5,197 nt of DNA from assembly GCA_002774315.1 (NCBI GenBank), contig PEYP01000114.1:1-5197 (forward strand), read 5' to 3'. This stretch comes from Candidatus Stahliibacteriota bacterium CG08_land_8_20_14_0_20_40_26. GTDB taxonomy: Bacteria; Hydrothermota; UBA3073. A model generated the notes under the pieces. The model was not told where the DNA came from and made no database searches. It saw nothing but the letters and a program-made list of their open reading frames with translations. Both the position numbers and the translations under genes were made by a program. Below, piece by piece: positions 1 to 5,197 of this stretch (positions are counted from its first letter, which is position 1; each line of letters starts with the position of its first letter).

Positions 1-1110
1 TTTATGATATTCAACGAGTTTATCTCTCACCATACAGGTAATGAGGACATCTATATTATTCTTCCTTCGTTTTACAAGTCCCAGTTTCTGCATTGCTAAA
101 ACAAGTCTGTCCACACCTATAGATGCGCCTGTAGCAGGTATATCTTTGTCCATAAACTGTCCAATAAGCCTATCATATCTGCCTCCGCCCATAATACTCC
201 CATATCCGGCTGCGTCCAGAAGTATTGCCTCATACACAGGACCTGTATAATAATCCAATCCTCTTGCTACTACGAAATCAATTACTACCTTATCATCGTC
301 AATACCAACACCCTCAAGGTATCTGTCTATCTCTCTTAACTCTTCTATTCCCTCACAGTCTCCAAGAAGTGAAGTAACTGAATCGAGAGCCTCTTTTTGA
401 GTCGCCTGCGGGAGCATAATAAACTCTTTTATTTTATCAATCTGTTCTTTTTTTAGAAAAAGTCCTCTTATCTCTGCACCCGATGCATCAACTCTGCCCT
501 CTCCCAATTCAGCAAGAACAGCATCAAGACCTTGTTTGTCAAGTTTATCAATCACACGAAATACCGAATATGAAAGGGATGGCTCTATGCCAGCAAATCT
601 AATCAACTCTTCCAGTATCTTTCTGTTATTTATCCTTATCTTGAACCTTGACACTCCAAGTGCCTTTATGGATTGATACATAGCAGCTATAATCTCTGCA
701 TCCGCTATCACAGAAGAGATTCCAACCGTATCTATATCAAATTGCAGAAACTCTCTGAACCTCCCCTTGTCAGGTTTATCATACCTGAATACTTCCTGTA
801 TCTGGTATCTTCTGAATGGCATTTCAAGGTTTTTATACTGTGCTATAACACGAGAAAGAGGGGATGTGAGGTCATACCGCAATCCTACACTGATCTCATC
901 AGGGTCACGGAAGGTGTATATCTGTTTGTTTGCCTCCTCCCCATACCCCACAAGAATGTCGTTGTATTCAAGGGCAGGAGTCGCGAGAGGAGAGAACCCA
1001 TAGGATTCATAAACCCTCTTTATTGTGGATACCACCTTCTCGCGGGCTATTATCTCATCAGAGAATATATCCCTGAATCCCTTGAGTGTTCTTGGTTCTA
1101 TCTTATTCAT
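1..1110 (-). CDS. hisS: Histidyl-tRNA synthetase, C-terminus cut by window edge
   Basis: Class II aminoacyl-tRNA synthetase that activates histidine with ATP and charges tRNA-His in the cytoplasm. The first 370 codons are present, with no stop before the edge. E. coli HisRS is about 424 residues, so only part of the anticodon-binding domain is missing. An N-terminal GFRDIFSDE segment (residues 11-19) is followed by RYDLTSP (78-84). Motif 2 lies at about 99-130 (FRRYQIQEVFRYD, then KGRFREF), with Arg109 as the expected ATP-binding arginine. The HisA-type motif RGLDYYTG (283-290) carries the arginine used in histidine activation. GGGRYD (308-313) is followed by motif 3, GASIGVDRL (328-336). The anticodon-binding domain begins near residue 352. 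The ATG at 1108-1110 is chosen because an in-frame TGA lies three codons upstream. The gene has its own promoter (1298-1326) and is transcribed divergently from the THEP1 gene. Identification is firm; the RYDLT form resembles the archaeal/eukaryotic-like HisRS branch. Confidence 0.96.
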   Translation of the reverse strand, partial: MNKIEPRTLKGFRDIFSDEIIAREKVVSTIKRVYESYGFSPLATPALEYNDILVGYGEEANKQIYTFRDPDEISVGLRYDLTSPLSRVIAQYKNLEMPFRRYQIQEVFRYDKPDKGRFREFLQFDIDTVGISSVIADAEIIAAMYQSIKALGVSRFKIRINNRKILEELIRFAGIEPSLSYSVFRVIDKLDKQGLDAVLAELGEGRVDASGAEIRGLFLKKEQIDKIKEFIMLPQATQKEALDSVTSLLGDCEGIEELREIDRYLEGVGIDDDKVVIDFVVARGLDYYTGPVYEAILLDAAGYGSIMGGGRYDRLIGQFMDKDIPATGASIGVDRLVLAMQKLGLVKRRKNNIDVLITCMVRDKLVEYHK

Positions 1111-1117
1111 ATCAATT

Positions 1118-1128
1118 CACCAACTCCT
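1118..1128 (-). promoter_or_regulatory. hisS ribosome-binding region
   Basis: On the minus strand, AGGAG (1124-1128) lies 13 nt before the hisS ATG and GGTG (1118-1121) lies 7 nt before it. The better Shine-Dalgarno word is therefore at a long spacing and the weaker one at a normal spacing. A CTCC at 1134-1137, just upstream, could pair with GGAG across a 6-nt loop and partly hide it; the stem is only 4 bp. The words are seen directly, but which one is used is inferred. Confidence 0.5.
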
Positions 1129-1143
1129 ATATTGGAGAACTCT

Positions 1144-1161
1144 CGCAACTTGAAAGTTGCG
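1144..1161. repeat. Small REP-like palindrome in hisS leader
   Basis: A perfect 7-bp inverted repeat, CGCAACT and AGTTGCG, flanks a 4-nt loop and is followed by GCTACC on the plus strand. It lies 33 nt upstream of the hisS ATG, inside the predicted leader RNA, where it would fold as a stable hairpin. No T-run follows on either strand, so it is not a Rho-independent terminator. From memory, the form (GC-rich stem, then GGCTACC) resembles palindromic elements scattered through intergenic DNA of some bacteria. That resemblance is unverified here. Confidence 0.6.
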
Positions 1162-1170
1162 GCTACCAGA

Positions 1171-1290
1171 TCAACGGATAATCAAGGTTATGTAGTTCAT
1201 CCTACTTATTATACAAGTCTATGACGAAGGATATACAACAGACTCTGGCCAAATTAAATTTTGAGTTTTGATTTGATTCTTGATTTTTCC
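1171..1290 (-). other. Upstream part of the hisS leader, with TTGA-rich tract
   Basis: If hisS is transcribed from about 1291, its untranslated leader is roughly 180 nt, long for a housekeeping gene. Near its 5' end, plus-strand 1261-1283 carries four TTGA words (1261, 1268, 1273, 1280) in an AT-rich, roughly 5-7-nt rhythm, like a worn short-period repeat. A nine-codon reading frame (minus, 1200 to 1171, MNYITLIIR) also lies here, but it contains no histidine codon. I see no T-box specifier/antiterminator signature. Regulatory function is not established. Confidence 0.3.
1208..1213 (-). promoter_or_regulatory. Possible second -10 box upstream of hisS
   Basis: The minus strand reads TATAAT at 1213-1208, a perfect -10 word. 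Upstream, only a poor TTGTAT is available, at a 19-bp spacing, and there is no TGn extension. If used, transcription would begin near 1201 and give a 90-nt leader that lacks the TTGA-rich tract. It is much weaker than the promoter at 1298-1326 and may be chance in AT-rich DNA. Confidence 0.25.
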
Positions 1291-1297
1291 ACAGGAT

Positions 1298-1326
1298 ATT
1301 ATACACTAAAAAATCTTATCTGTCAA
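1298..1326 (-). promoter_or_regulatory. Consensus sigma-70-type promoter for hisS
   Basis: On the minus strand, TTGACA (1326-1321) is separated by exactly 17 bp from TATAAT (1303-1298). Both hexamers match the housekeeping consensus completely. The expected start of transcription is about 1291, giving a leader of about 180 nt before the hisS ATG. The -35 box lies 15 bp from the 9-nt-unit repeat element that begins at 1342, so that element occupies the upstream region of this promoter. Confidence 0.88.
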
Positions 1327-1341
1327 GAAAAAATTAGACTC

Positions 1342-1459
1342 CCACAGAGAACACGGAGAACACGAAATTTTTTATGATTTTATTATTTTTTAGTGGTCTT
1401 CGTGTGCTTAGTGGGCTATATAATCTGAAATCTTTGTGTTCTTTGTGTCCTTTGTGGTT
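1342..1459. repeat. Palindromic element of three 9-nt-unit arrays
   Basis: Three blocks each contain three degenerate 9-nt units. Block L (1342-1368) reads ccacagaga, acacggaga, acacgaaat. Block R1 (1390-1416) reads ttagtggtc, ttcgtgtgc, ttagtgggc. Block R2 (1433-1459) reads tttgtgttc, tttgtgtcc, tttgtggtt. L is in inverted orientation to R1 and R2: by eye, 1341-1365 matches the complement of 1391-1415 at 19 of 25 positions, and 1342-1367 matches the complement of 1432-1457 at 20 of 26. Several mismatches against R2 would be G-U wobbles in RNA. The 21-nt stretch between L and R1 is A/T apart from one G. The element encodes no protein and resembles a non-autonomous dispersed repeat. It sits between the two divergent -35 boxes. 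Confidence 0.75.
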
Positions 1460-1485
1460 ACGAATATAAAGAGCTGTAAAAAATC

Positions 1486-1514
1486 TTGACTTTTTTTAAA
1501 CGGTGTGGTAAAAT
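1486..1514 (+). promoter_or_regulatory. Sigma-70-type promoter for the THEP1 gene
   Basis: TTGACT (1486-1491), a 17-bp spacer and TAAAAT (1509-1514) form a near-consensus promoter, and TGG just before the -10 box supplies the extended -10 TGn. Transcription should begin around 1520-1523, only two to five bases before the ATG at 1525. This predicts a leaderless or nearly leaderless mRNA. The TTG that could open a longer reading frame at 1486 is the -35 box itself, which argues against using it as a start codon. Confidence 0.85.
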
Positions 1515-1524
1515 AAAGCCATTG

Positions 1525-2052
1525 ATGAGAAATATACTTTTAACTGGCAGACCAGGCATTGGAAAAACAACCCTCATTTTGAAGGTAGTAAAAACTCTAA
1601 ATGTTGACGCAAGGGGATTCTATACACAGGAGATAAGAAAGGGTAATGCGAGGGTGGGATTTGAGATTGTGGAAATAGGTAGCGATCATGCCAGAAGAGG
1701 GGTGTTTGCACATACAGATTTTAACAAAAGATACAAAGTGGGTAGATATGGTGTGAATATATCTATACTTGAAGATATTGGAGTGAAAACAATAGATAAA
1801 GGCATTGAGGAAAAAAAACCGATAATTATAGATGAAATCGGAAGGATGGAGTTATATTCAAAAAAATTCCGAGAGATGGTTATCCTTGCCCTAAATTCGT
1901 CATTGCCCGTCCTGGCAACCATCACTATGAGCCCTCTTCCATTCGTACAGGATATTAAGCAAAGAAAAGATGTGACTATTTTAGAGATAACAAGAGACAA
2001 TAAAGATAAGCTCTTGGAGGAGATTATTACAAACTTTCAAGCCCTTCCATAA
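1525..2052 (+). CDS. THEP1-family nucleoside-triphosphatase
   Basis: A 175-residue P-loop NTPase of the THEP1 (DUF265) family, characterised as an ATP/GTP-hydrolysing enzyme in Aquifex. Its cellular role is unknown, and nucleotide-kinase-like activity has been discussed. The Walker A motif GRPGIGKTT spans residues 8-16. The family signature RGFYTQEIR (30-38) and the following GFEIV (45-49) are present. Walker B, PIIIDEIGRMEL, spans 99-110 and carries the Asp-Glu pair. The length matches the usual 170-190 residues, and there is no signal peptide or membrane segment. The frame stays open back to a TTG at 1486, but that TTG is the -35 box of the promoter. The ATG at 1525 also puts the P-loop at the expected distance from the N-terminus. 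No Shine-Dalgarno precedes it, in keeping with leaderless translation. The 3' end overlaps malQ, on the other strand, by 16 bp. Family assignment is firm, function open. Confidence 0.92.
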   Translation: MRNILLTGRPGIGKTTLILKVVKTLNVDARGFYTQEIRKGNARVGFEIVEIGSDHARRGVFAHTDFNKRYKVGRYGVNISILEDIGVKTIDKGIEEKKPIIIDEIGRMELYSKKFREMVILALNSSLPVLATITMSPLPFVQDIKQRKDVTILEITRDNKDKLLEEIITNFQALP

Positions 2053-3530
2053 ATTTCGGTCATTTCCCTGAGCTTTCGTTTCAGCGTCGGTGTTATCTCA
2101 TCAGGCAAAAACCGCCACTCCCAATTTCCCTTTGAGGTAGCAGGCCGATTTATCCGAGCCTCTTCTCCCAGACCAAGAATATCCTGCATAGGAAAAATGA
2201 CCCTATCTGCAACAGACATCATAGTAAGTCGAATTAATTCCCAGTGAAGTTCTTCAAGAGGCACCTCTCGCCCTATATAACAAAACAATCTTTTTCTTTC
2301 GTTAGACTTTGCTTCTCTCTCAAACCATCCCTTTATTGTATTATTGTCATGAGTCCCTGTATAGAAAACACAGTTTCTCACTACATTATGGGGTATGTAA
2401 GGATTTTGGGGAAGGCCTTCACCAAATGCAAAGAGAAGAACCTTCATTCCCGGAAAGTCATATCGCTCCATTACCTCTCTTACATCAGGCGTGATGACAC
2501 CAAGGTCTTCAGCAATGACAGGTAAATGGGGAAATCTATCTTTAAGTTTATCAAAGAAATCCATTGCTGGAGCCTTTATCCACTTGCCGTTAACAGCGGT
2601 CTTTTCTGTTGCCGGAACCTCCCAGTAGGCAACAAAGCCACGAAAATGGTCAACCCTTACAAAATCGAATAAATTCAGATTATGTTCTATTCTCCGCAAC
2701 CACCAATTATACCCCTTCTCCTTTAACATTTCCCAATTATACAATGGATTTCCCCATAGTTGCCCCGTTTCACTGAAATAATCGGGGGGCACACCGGCAA
2801 CAACATAAGGTCTTTTTTCGTTGTCAAGTTTAAATATCTCAGGATTAGACCAGAGATCCACACTATCATAACTTACATAAATAGGTATATCGCCTATGAT
2901 TTTAATACCTCTCTCATTACAATATCTCTTGAGAGACAACCACTGTCTTGCAAAGACATATTGAATAAACTTTTCCCTCTCAATTTCATTGTGAAGTTTC
3001 TCTTTCAGAGATTGCAAAGTCTCCAGCCGTCTATCCCGTATCTCAGTCGGCCATTGGCTCCAAGCCTGACCATGAAAATATACTTTAAGCGCAAGAAAAA
3101 GGGTGTAATCTTTAAGCCAGTAAGAATTTTCTGTGCAGAATTCCTCGTATTCACGATTGTTTCCCATCTTTTTAAAGTGCTCATAAGCAAGATTAATAAG
3201 ATTTTTCTTGTAATTGCTAACCCCTTCATAATCAACTTTATCAGCGGGGAATTCAGGTAAAGAAGAAGTATCTTCTCTTTTAAGAAATCCGTCTCTTTCT
3301 AAAAGTTCCGGGCTTATTAGTAATGAGTTTCCCGCAAAAGCAGATATCGTGCTATAAGGGGAATTACCATAGACTAAATCTGTTGGGGTGAGGGGAAGAA
3401 TCTGCCATAGACTTTGTCTGGTCTCAGCAAGAAAATCTGCAAATCCGTAAGCCTCTGGCCCCATATCCCCGGTGCCGTATGAAGAAGGAAGGGATGTGAT
3501 ATGTAGAAGAATACCACTTTTTCTTTCCAT
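2037..3530 (-). CDS. malQ: 4-alpha-glucanotransferase (amylomaltase, GH77)
   Basis: Cytoplasmic disproportionating enzyme that moves maltosyl and longer segments between alpha-1,4-glucans, releasing glucose and building chains that phosphorylase can attack. The 497 residues match the short thermophilic form (about 500) rather than E. coli MalQ (about 690). The start GILLHITSLPSSYG fits the family N-terminus. DIPIYVSYDSVDLW (214-227) and GVPPDYFSETGQLWGNPLY (246-264) are typical GH77 blocks. The catalytic nucleophile is Asp294 in RVDHFRG, the acid/base Glu341 in IAEDLG, and the third carboxylate Asp395 in YTGTHDN. All three nearly coincide with Thermus numbering (293, 340, 395). The frame runs on to an ATG at 3575, but those 15 extra residues (TQRLNDTI, TQRLNE) are the translation of an 8-nt repeat, so the ATG at 3530 is preferred. 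Neither start has a clear Shine-Dalgarno. It lies 113 bp downstream of the phosphorylase gene and is probably cotranscribed with it. Confidence 0.96.
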   Translation of the reverse strand: MERKSGILLHITSLPSSYGTGDMGPEAYGFADFLAETRQSLWQILPLTPTDLVYGNSPYSTISAFAGNSLLISPELLERDGFLKREDTSSLPEFPADKVDYEGVSNYKKNLINLAYEHFKKMGNNREYEEFCTENSYWLKDYTLFLALKVYFHGQAWSQWPTEIRDRRLETLQSLKEKLHNEIEREKFIQYVFARQWLSLKRYCNERGIKIIGDIPIYVSYDSVDLWSNPEIFKLDNEKRPYVVAGVPPDYFSETGQLWGNPLYNWEMLKEKGYNWWLRRIEHNLNLFDFVRVDHFRGFVAYWEVPATEKTAVNGKWIKAPAMDFFDKLKDRFPHLPVIAEDLGVITPDVREVMERYDFPGMKVLLFAFGEGLPQNPYIPHNVVRNCVFYTGTHDNNTIKGWFEREAKSNERKRLFCYIGREVPLEELHWELIRLTMMSVADRVIFPMQDILGLGEEARINRPATSKGNWEWRFLPDEITPTLKRKLREMTEIYGRA

Positions 3531-3532
3531 TT

Positions 3533-3580
3533 CATTAAGTCGTTGAGTTATCGTGTCATTGAGTCGTTGCGTCATTGTGT
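3533..3580. repeat. 8-nt tandem repeat, six units (24-nt duplication)
   Basis: On the plus strand six 8-nt units follow each other without gaps: cattaagt, cgttgagt, tatcgtgt, cattgagt, cgttgcgt, cattgtgt. They also read as two 24-nt copies (3533-3556 and 3557-3580) that agree at 20 of 24 positions. The array touches the start of malQ and, being 48 nt long, keeps the malQ frame open for 15 codons upstream. No hairpin is evident. Such direct-repeat islands usually arise by slippage or belong to a dispersed family; which applies here is unknown. Confidence 0.8.
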
Positions 3581-3590
3581 CTACAGGACT

Positions 3591-3622
3591 CTAAGACCCT
3601 ATGACCCTAAGACACTATGACT
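3591..3622. repeat. 8-nt tandem repeat, four units
   Basis: Four contiguous 8-nt units on the plus strand: ctaagacc, ctatgacc, ctaagaca, ctatgact. Alternate units are more alike, giving a 16-nt higher-order period. The array lies 10 bp from the preceding repeat array and 21 bp beyond the phosphorylase stop codon. The unit sequence differs from its neighbour's, but the 8-nt period is the same. No promoter or terminator is recognisable in the rest of the 3531-3643 gap. Confidence 0.75.
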
Positions 3623-3643
3623 TTAATCTTGTATATCTGCGTC

Positions 3644-5197
3644 TTAATTACTTCCCATCTTTTTGTAAATCTTATTATATTCAAGAATCATTCTATGGGT
3701 ATTGAAGTAGGAGGCGTTCATTGCAATTGCATTCTTCATTACCTCTATCCACTTCTCTCTATCATGATAAAATATAGGCAGAATTTCGTTTCCCAGTTTG
3801 TCGTAAAGGTTTTCTGCGTCGTCGGTCAAACTCCAGCCTGTTATTCCCTCGTTACATCCTTCAATCCACCATCCATCCAGCGTAGACAGAGAGGGAATCC
3901 CATTATGGGCTGCTTTCATACCGCTCGTTCCACATGCTTCCAGTGGCGGTTTCGGATTGTTAAGCCAGAGGTCCACCCCCTGTGTGAGAAGTTTTGCAAT
4001 CCCAATATTATAGTTCTCAATGTATGTTACCTTTATCTTCCCATTTAACTCTCTGGCAATGTTTATTACTCGTTTTATTATACTCTTTCCCTCATTGTCA
4101 TGTGGGTGTGCCTTGCCGGAGAATATTATTTGAACATCTCCCAAGCTCTTTAATCTGTCCAGATTTGAAAATATGATATCTGCCCTTTTATAACCAATAA
4201 ATCGACGCGCAAACCCTATCGTAAAAGTGTTAAGGTTAAAATCACTTTTCACAAGTTCAAGTAACCTCTTTTTTGCCTTTATATGGGAGGACCAAATGAG
4301 TTCTGGAGAGACTTTCTCTATTCCTTCAAGAAGACGAGGCTTTTCTCTCCATCCGGGTGTATACTCATCAAACAGGGTAGCAAATTCTGGTGATGTCCAA
4401 CTAACTGAGTGAACTCCATTTGTAATTCCATCAATATTGTCCCTTTTAAACATCTGCCTCGAGACATCCCTGTGTCTTTTCGATACTCCATTAACATAAC
4501 CTGAACCATAAAACGCAAGTTCTGTCATATCAAGTTCCCTATCCCACTCCGGAAAAAATTCCTTTACGAGATTTGCCTCAAACCTATCATGCCCGGCTGG
4601 TATTGGTGTGTGAATGGTAAAAAGGCATCTATTTTTTATTTCATCAATGTTCATTTTCTTTGACAATTCGTGTATGATAAGCGCAGAATGGCTTTCATTC
4701 ATATGATAGATTGTGTCTTCAATCCCGAGTTTCTTCAGCATCCGAACACCTCCAATACCAAGCACAATCTCCTGCATAAGACGGTACTTCTTACCTCCTC
4801 CGTAGAGATAATGTGTAATTTTCCTTGCTTCGGGGGTATTCTCTGGAAGGTCGGTATCAAGAAAATAGACAGAAACCCTATAATCAGATATTCCTTCTAC
4901 TTCATATTTCCACGCCCCAATTGCCACACTTTCATTTCCAATGTCCACATAAGCCCGATGTGGAAGAAACTCCATTACATCCGTTGGATTCCACTCCTCT
5001 GGTAATTCCTCCTGTGTTCCATCCTCCCTCAGTCTCTGTCTGAAGTATCCCCGGTGATAGATAAGAGTAACTCCAACAATTGGAATTCTGAGGTCTGCTG
5101 CAGCTCTCAGCGTATCCCCGGCAAGAATGCCGAGACCACCACTATAAGTGGGAATTCTTTTATCAATACCTATCCCCATTGAAAAATACGCAATCAT
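3644..5197 (-). CDS. glgP: Alpha-glucan phosphorylase, short form (GT35)
   Basis: PLP-dependent phosphorylase that removes glucose from the non-reducing ends of alpha-1,4-glucans as glucose-1-phosphate, in the cytoplasm. The 517 residues correspond to the catalytic part of the thermophilic family that includes Thermotoga AgpA and Thermococcus MalP (each over 800 residues), without the N-terminal DUF3417 domain. Visible blocks are IPTYSGGLGILAGDTLRAAAD (15-35), TLIYHRGYFRQ (44-54), HMNESHSAL (165-173), TIHTPIPAGHDRF (194-206), GITNGVH (257-263), ARRFIGYKRADII (330-342) and FSGKAHPHD (359-367). NNPKPPLEACGTSGMKAAHNG (413-433) carries Lys428, the expected PLP-binding lysine. The ATG at 5195-5197 lies exactly on the window edge; homologues often begin just before the YFSM segment, so it may be the true start or the gene may extend further. 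Two conserved spots look altered: YFSMGIG where YFSMEIG is usual, and NESH where NEGH is usual. malQ follows on the same strand. malP is an alternative name. Confidence 0.93.
   Translation of the reverse strand: MIAYFSMGIGIDKRIPTYSGGLGILAGDTLRAAADLRIPIVGVTLIYHRGYFRQRLREDGTQEELPEEWNPTDVMEFLPHRAYVDIGNESVAIGAWKYEVEGISDYRVSVYFLDTDLPENTPEARKITHYLYGGGKKYRLMQEIVLGIGGVRMLKKLGIEDTIYHMNESHSALIIHELSKKMNIDEIKNRCLFTIHTPIPAGHDRFEANLVKEFFPEWDRELDMTELAFYGSGYVNGVSKRHRDVSRQMFKRDNIDGITNGVHSVSWTSPEFATLFDEYTPGWREKPRLLEGIEKVSPELIWSSHIKAKKRLLELVKSDFNLNTFTIGFARRFIGYKRADIIFSNLDRLKSLGDVQIIFSGKAHPHDNEGKSIIKRVINIARELNGKIKVTYIENYNIGIAKLLTQGVDLWLNNPKPPLEACGTSGMKAAHNGIPSLSTLDGWWIEGCNEGITGWSLTDDAENLYDKLGNEILPIFYHDREKWIEVMKNAIAMNASYFNTHRMILEYNKIYKKMGSN

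Noticed and set aside
1171..1200. Nine-codon leader peptide (MNYITLIIR) before hisS
   Set aside because: It has no histidine codons, no properly spaced Shine-Dalgarno and no attenuator hairpin with a T-run, so there is no reason to call it a regulatory leader peptide.
673..1224. Open frame of 183 codons on the plus strand
   Set aside because: It lies antisense to hisS, whose motifs are unmistakable, and its translation has no recognisable domain. It is a shadow frame.
1111..1291. T-box riboswitch controlling hisS
   Set aside because: No conserved T-box sequence complementary to tRNA 3' ends and no terminator/antiterminator pair is visible.
1342..1459. CRISPR array
   Set aside because: The units are 9 nt, contiguous and degenerate, with no spacers between conserved repeats. 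They cannot be CRISPR repeats.
1486..1524. Longer THEP1 protein from TTG at 1486
   Set aside because: The TTG is the -35 hexamer of a good promoter, so this codon would not be in the mRNA. The ATG at 1525 fits the family N-terminus.
2760..3260. Open frame of 166 codons on the plus strand
   Set aside because: Antisense to malQ, with composition explained by the opposite strand; no motif or ribosome-binding site supports it.
3533..3622. Iteron-type replication origin
   Set aside because: The units are only 8 nt and degenerate, and there is no DnaA box, initiator gene or GC-skew context. The location inside a probable operon also argues against it.
3617..4048. Open frame of 143 codons on the plus strand
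   Set aside because: Antisense to the conserved PLP-lysine region and 3' end of the phosphorylase gene; no domain is recognisable.

Overview
The window is bacterial chromosomal DNA, moderately AT-rich with much AGA/AGG/ATA codon use. Two near-consensus sigma-70-type promoters argue for Bacteria. The gene content is a short-form alpha-glucan phosphorylase, a short MalQ, a THEP1-type NTPase and a HisRS with the RYDLT-type motif. The intergenic DNA is packed with short-period degenerate repeats. Together this suggests an uncultured or thermophile-related lineage (an Omnitrophota- or Nitrospirota-like candidate phylum is possible), but the lineage is a guess that the sequence alone does not settle.

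Layout. Positions 1-1110 (minus) hold the first 370 codons of histidyl-tRNA synthetase (hisS), cut by the left edge. Positions 1111-1524 form a divergent control region. It holds a consensus promoter firing left into hisS, a roughly 180-nt hisS leader with a small palindrome, a repeat element built of 9-nt units, and a second promoter firing right into a THEP1-family nucleoside-triphosphatase gene (1525-2052, plus) whose transcript looks leaderless. That gene meets malQ (2037-3530, minus) tail to tail with a 16-bp coding overlap. A 113-bp gap (3531-3643) filled with two kinds of 8-nt tandem repeat separates malQ from an alpha-glucan phosphorylase gene (3644-5197, minus), whose proposed ATG lies exactly on the right edge.

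Function. The phosphorylase and MalQ probably form one transcription unit for cytoplasmic glycogen or maltodextrin use. MalQ transfers glucan segments between short oligosaccharides to rebuild longer chains. The phosphorylase then shortens those chains, releasing glucose-1-phosphate. hisS is translation housekeeping, and the THEP1 protein is an NTPase of unknown cellular role. I see no defence system, mobile-element gene, tRNA or CRISPR array. The most unusual material is in the non-coding gaps: every gap in the window contains degenerate short-unit repeats, and one repeat element sits precisely between two divergent promoters.
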